A stretch of DNA of 8,731 nt from Chloroflexota bacterium (lineage in GTDB: Bacteria > Chloroflexota > Limnocylindria > Limnocylindrales > CSP1-4), in contig JAJYGO010000238.1 of NCBI GenBank assembly GCA_021785115.1, positions 1 to 8,731 on the forward strand, written 5' to 3'. Every line of letters begins with the position of its first letter. Position 1 is the stretch's first letter. Made by a program: the position numbers and the translations under genes. A model generated the notes under the pieces. That model was not told the origin of the DNA, searched no databases, and saw only the letters and a program-made list of their open reading frames with translations. This document shows, one piece after another, positions 5,613 to 8,731 of this stretch.

Positions 5613-8600
5613 CGGAAGCTCACCTCGCTCTCACGCTTGCGGATCACGGTGATCTCGTCGCGCTGGTTGCCGGTCGGGCCGTAGTAGTTGAACGCCCAGG
5701 AGAGCTGGGCGTAGCCGCCGATCAGGTGGGTCGGCTTGATCAGCATGCGGGTGAGGGAGTTGTCGGTGCCGCCGTGCAGGCCGCTCACCTCCGAGCGCGG
5801 CGTCTCGAGATGGCGGTCCTTCGCGTGGTACATGAAGACCGTTCCCTCGGGGATGCGGTGGCTGACGACCGCCCGGCACGAGACCACCCCGTTGCGGTTG
5901 TAGGCCTCGATCCAGTCGTTGTCGGCCACCTCGATCTTGCGGGCGTCCTGCGGGCTGATCCAGATCACCGGTCCGCCGCGAAACAGCGTCAGCATGTGGA
6001 GGTTCTCGAGGTACTCGGAGTGGATCGACCACTTCGAGTGCGGGGTGAGGTAGCGGACGACGACCTCGGCGCGCCCGTCGCCGATCGTCGGGTCGCCGAA
6101 GTGGCGGCGCATCGCGAGCGGCGGCCGGTAGGCGGGCAGCGCCTCGCCGAGCTCGCGGATCCATTCGTGGTCGAGGTAGAAGTGCTGTCGCCCGGTCAGC
6201 GTGTGCCACGGCTTGCCCCGCTCGACGTTGATCGTGAACGGCGAGTAGCGACGGTCCGCCGCCTCGATCCCCGACCACTCCGGGGAGGTCAGCACCGAGC
6301 GGGGCTGGACCTGCGTGTCGGCGAACGTGATGCGGGCGGCGGCGTGCTCCTCGGCGAGGTCGGCGAGCGGGCGACCGACCCGAGGCTCGAGGGCGCGGAA
6401 GGCCTGGAGCGCGATGCGCCCGTTCGTCGTGCCCGAGAGCGCGAGGATCGCCTCGCAGGCCTGCTCGACCCGCGCGAGCGAGGGGCGCCCGTCGCCCACC
6501 CCACCCCGCACGGTGCCGCCCCGCGCACGCAGGTCCTCGACCTCCTTCGTGGGGACCCACGTGATCCCCTTCGCGGTCGTGCCGAGCTGGTCGACGAGGG
6601 GGCCGAGCGCGGCAAGCTTCTCGGCGACCGCGCCGTAGTCGCGCTCGACCACGACGAGCTTCGGCATCGTTCGGCCGGGGACGGGATCGACCTCGCCCGA
6701 GCGCCAGTCCCGGGCGCCGCCCCACGGCTGGGCGAGCTCGTCGGGGGCGTCGTGCGCGAGGGGCGCGACGACCACGTCCCGCCGCACGCCCAGGCGCCGC
6801 GCGGCCATTGGCGCGAAGGCCGCCGCGATCGTCGTGAACGCCTCCCAGTCGGTCCGCGTCTCCCACGGCGGGGCGATGGCCGGATTGAACGAGTGCACGA
6901 ACGGGTGCATGTCAGTCGAGGAGAGGTCGTGCTTCTCGTACCAGGTCGCAGCCGGCAGCACGACGTCGGAGTACATGCACGTGCTGGTCATCCGGAAGTC
7001 GATCGTGGTCAGCAGGTCGAGCTTCCCGACCGGCGCCGGATCGCGCCAGACGACGTCCCTCGGCCGCAGCTCCGCCGGGCTCTCGTCCGCGCGCACGGCG
7101 TCGTCGGTGCCGAGCAGGTGACGCAGGAAGTACTCGTGCCCCTTGCCCGAGGACCCGAGCAGGTTCGCGCGCCAGACGGTCAGCACGCGGGGCACGTTCG
7201 CCGGCGCGTCGGGATCCTCGGCGGCGAACCGCAGCCGGCCCTCGCGCAGCTCGCGCACCACGTAGTCGGCGACCGGCAGGCCCTCGCGATCCGCCTCGTC
7301 GGCGAGCTCCAGCGGGTTGCGGTCGAGGGCCGGATGGCTCGGGAGCCACCCGAGGCGCGCGGCCAGCGCGTTGCAATCGGCGAAGTGCATGCCGGCGAGG
7401 CGCCCCTCCCCGAGCGGCGAGGCCAGCTCGTCGGCGCCGAAGCGCTCGTAGCGCCACTGGTCGGTGGCGAGGTACCAGAAGGCCGTCCCGGCCATCTGCC
7501 GGGGCGGGCGCACCCAGTCGAGCGCGAACGCCAGGGTCGTCCAGCCGGTCAGCGGGCGCACCTTCTCCTGCCCGACGTAGTGTGCCCAGCCGCCGCCGTT
7601 CACCCCCTCGCATCCGCAGAGCGTCACCAGCGCGAGGAACGCGCGGTAGATCTCGTCGGAGTGGAACCAGTGGTTGGTGCCGGCGCCCATCGCGATCATC
7701 GACCGGCCCCCGCTCCGCTCGGCGTTGCGCGCGAACTCCCGGGCAACGCGGGCGGCCGCGGCGGCCGGCACCGAGGTGATCGCCTCCTGCCACGCCGGCG
7801 TCGAGGGCTCCCTCGGGTCATCGTAGCCGGAGGGCCAGTCACCGGGCAGGCCGTCCCGCTCGACCCCGTAGGCCGCGAGCACCAGGTCGAAGACCGTGGT
7901 GACGAGCGCGCCGCCGACGCGCATCGCCGGGACCCCGCGGCGCATCGCCCCGCCGCCCTCGGTGTCGCCGACGTCGAACCGCGGCAGGTCGACCTCGACG
8001 GCCTCGTCGTGGCGGCCGAGCAGCGTGAGCGCGGGATCGATCTCCCCGAGGTCGAGGTTCCAGCGCCCGGCGCCCTGCTCTCCCCACCGGAAGCCCAGCG
8101 AGCCGTTCGGCACCGCCGGCTGGCCCGTCCGCTGGTCGAGGACGACGGTCTTCCACTCGGCGTGCTCGGCCGCGGCGTGCTCTCCGCCGAGGTCGGGGGC
8201 GCGCAGGAACCGGCCGGCGACGTACGCGTCCCCCCGCCGCTCGAGCTCGACCAGCATCGGCAGGTCGGTGAACCGGCGCACGTAGTCGACGAACCGCGGC
8301 ACCTGCCGGTCGACGTAGAACTCCTTCAGGATCACGTGGCCCATCGCCATCGCGAGGGCGCCGTCGGTGCCGGGGTGGGCGGCGAGCCAGTCGTCGGCGA
8401 ACTTCGTGTGGTCGGAGTAGTCGGGCGAGACCACGACGACCTTCTGCCCCCGGTAGCGCGCCTCGGTCATGAAGTGCGCGTCGGGCGTCCGGGTGATCGG
8501 GAGGTTCGCGCCCCACAGGATCAGGTAGCTCGCGTTCCACCAGTCGGCCGACTCGGGGACGTCGGTCTGGTCGCCGAACACCTGCGGCGAGGCGATCGGC

Positions 8601-8731
8601 AGGTCCGCGTACCAGTCGTAGAAGGACAGCACGACCCCGCCGATCAGCGAGAGGAACCGCGATCCGGCCGCGTAGGACGCCATCGACATCGCCGGGATCG
8701 GCGAGAAGCCGACCAGGCGGTCGGGCCCGAA
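5609..8731 (-). CDS. narG: respiratory nitrate reductase alpha subunit, 5' end beyond window
   Basis: The frame is open to the right edge and gives the last 1040 residues of the catalytic molybdenum subunit, which reduces nitrate to nitrite. Comparison with E. coli NarG (1247 residues) suggests about 165-200 N-terminal residues are missing. These include the His/Cys ligands of the first Fe-S cluster and any twin-arginine-like leader. The first visible residues, FGPDRLVGFSPIPAMSM, continue into SLIGG, FYDWYADLP and QTDVPESADWWN. The Asp encoded at 8561-8563 corresponds to the molybdenum ligand Asp222 of E. coli (alignment by eye). Further family segments include YLILWGANLPITRTPDAHF, STCMYSDVVLPAATWYEKHDLSSTDMHPF and, near the end, KPTHLIGGYAQLSWAFNYYGPTGNQRDE, so the visible part is intact. 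The ATG at 8689 is internal and not the true start. Its TGA overlaps the narH GTG. Promoter and regulation are off the window. Confidence 0.97.
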   Translation of the reverse strand, partial: FGPDRLVGFSPIPAMSMASYAAGSRFLSLIGGVVLSFYDWYADLPIASPQVFGDQTDVPESADWWNASYLILWGANLPITRTPDAHFMTEARYRGQKVVVVSPDYSDHTKFADDWLAAHPGTDGALAMAMGHVILKEFYVDRQVPRFVDYVRRFTDLPMLVELERRGDAYVAGRFLRAPDLGGEHAAAEHAEWKTVVLDQRTGQPAVPNGSLGFRWGEQGAGRWNLDLGEIDPALTLLGRHDEAVEVDLPRFDVGDTEGGGAMRRGVPAMRVGGALVTTVFDLVLAAYGVERDGLPGDWPSGYDDPREPSTPAWQEAITSVPAAAAARVAREFARNAERSGGRSMIAMGAGTNHWFHSDEIYRAFLALVTLCGCEGVNGGGWAHYVGQEKVRPLTGWTTLAFALDWVRPPRQMAGTAFWYLATDQWRYERFGADELASPLGEGRLAGMHFADCNALAARLGWLPSHPALDRNPLELADEADREGLPVADYVVRELREGRLRFAAEDPDAPANVPRVLTVWRANLLGSSGKGHEYFLRHLLGTDDAVRADESPAELRPRDVVWRDPAPVGKLDLLTTIDFRMTSTCMYSDVVLPAATWYEKHDLSSTDMHPFVHSFNPAIAPPWETRTDWEAFTTIAAAFAPMAARRLGVRRDVVVAPLAHDAPDELAQPWGGARDWRSGEVDPVPGRTMPKLVVVERDYGAVAEKLAALGPLVDQLGTTAKGITWVPTKEVEDLRARGGTVRGGVGDGRPSLARVEQACEAILALSGTTNGRIALQAFRALEPRVGRPLADLAEEHAAARITFADTQVQPRSVLTSPEWSGIEAADRRYSPFTINVERGKPWHTLTGRQHFYLDHEWIRELGEALPAYRPPLAMRRHFGDPTIGDGRAEVVVRYLTPHSKWSIHSEYLENLHMLTLFRGGPVIWISPQDARKIEVADNDWIEAYNRNGVVSCRAVVSHRIPEGTVFMYHAKDRHLETPRSEVSGLHGGTDNSLTRMLIKPTHLIGGYAQLSWAFNYYGPTGNQRDEITVIRKRESEVSFR
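5620..5625 (-). promoter_or_regulatory. ribosome binding site of narH
   Basis: AGGTGA on the minus strand lies 7 bases before GTG at 5612, inside the last codons of narG. It supports the GTG start over the in-frame ATGs at codons 9 and 11. Confidence 0.6.

Noticed and set aside
4170..5684. Long plus-strand open frame of 504 codons opposite narH
   Set aside because: Antisense shadow; narH with its full cysteine set occupies the other strand.

Overview
The window is very GC-rich DNA with strong G/C third-position bias and many GTG starts, as in a high-GC Actinomycetota lineage or a similar phylum such as Chloroflexota; the sequence alone does not settle which. Most of it is a minus-strand respiratory nitrate reductase operon in the order narG-narH-narJ-narI, followed by an anion transporter gene. 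narG enters from the right edge and lacks its 5' end, so the operon promoter is not visible.

Region by region: 1-390 (minus) is the N-terminal part of a winged-helix regulator cut by the left edge. 391-463 is a short, relatively AT-rich divergent promoter region. 464-1195 (plus) encodes a hemerythrin-like di-iron domain fused to DUF2249. 1196-1553 is a gene-free region between convergent genes, holding several inverted repeats and a small AT-rich island. 1554-2690 (minus) is a ten-helix TDT/SLAC1-family carrier. 2687-3445 is narI, 3442-4089 narJ, 4086-5612 narH, and 5609-8731 the 3' part of narG.

How it works together: NarGHI takes electrons from membrane quinol through the NarI b hemes and the NarH iron-sulfur clusters to the NarG molybdenum cofactor, reducing nitrate to nitrite on the cytoplasmic side. 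NarJ is the maturation chaperone. The TDT protein sits where a NarK-type nitrate/nitrite transporter is often found and is translationally linked to narI, so it may move nitrate, nitrite or another small anion (inference). The divergent regulator/hemerythrin-DUF2249 pair could sense O2, NO or iron status in the same physiology (inference).

The catalytic operon looks ordinary and intact. The unusual signals are non-coding: a perfect 34-bp palindrome on the start codon of the transporter, a run of four identical 4-bp GTGA gene overlaps, a probable leaderless promoter for the regulator, and an AT-rich inverted repeat in the convergent gap that shares two sequence words with the regulator promoter region. 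I see no RNA genes, insertion sequences, CRISPR arrays or phage genes.
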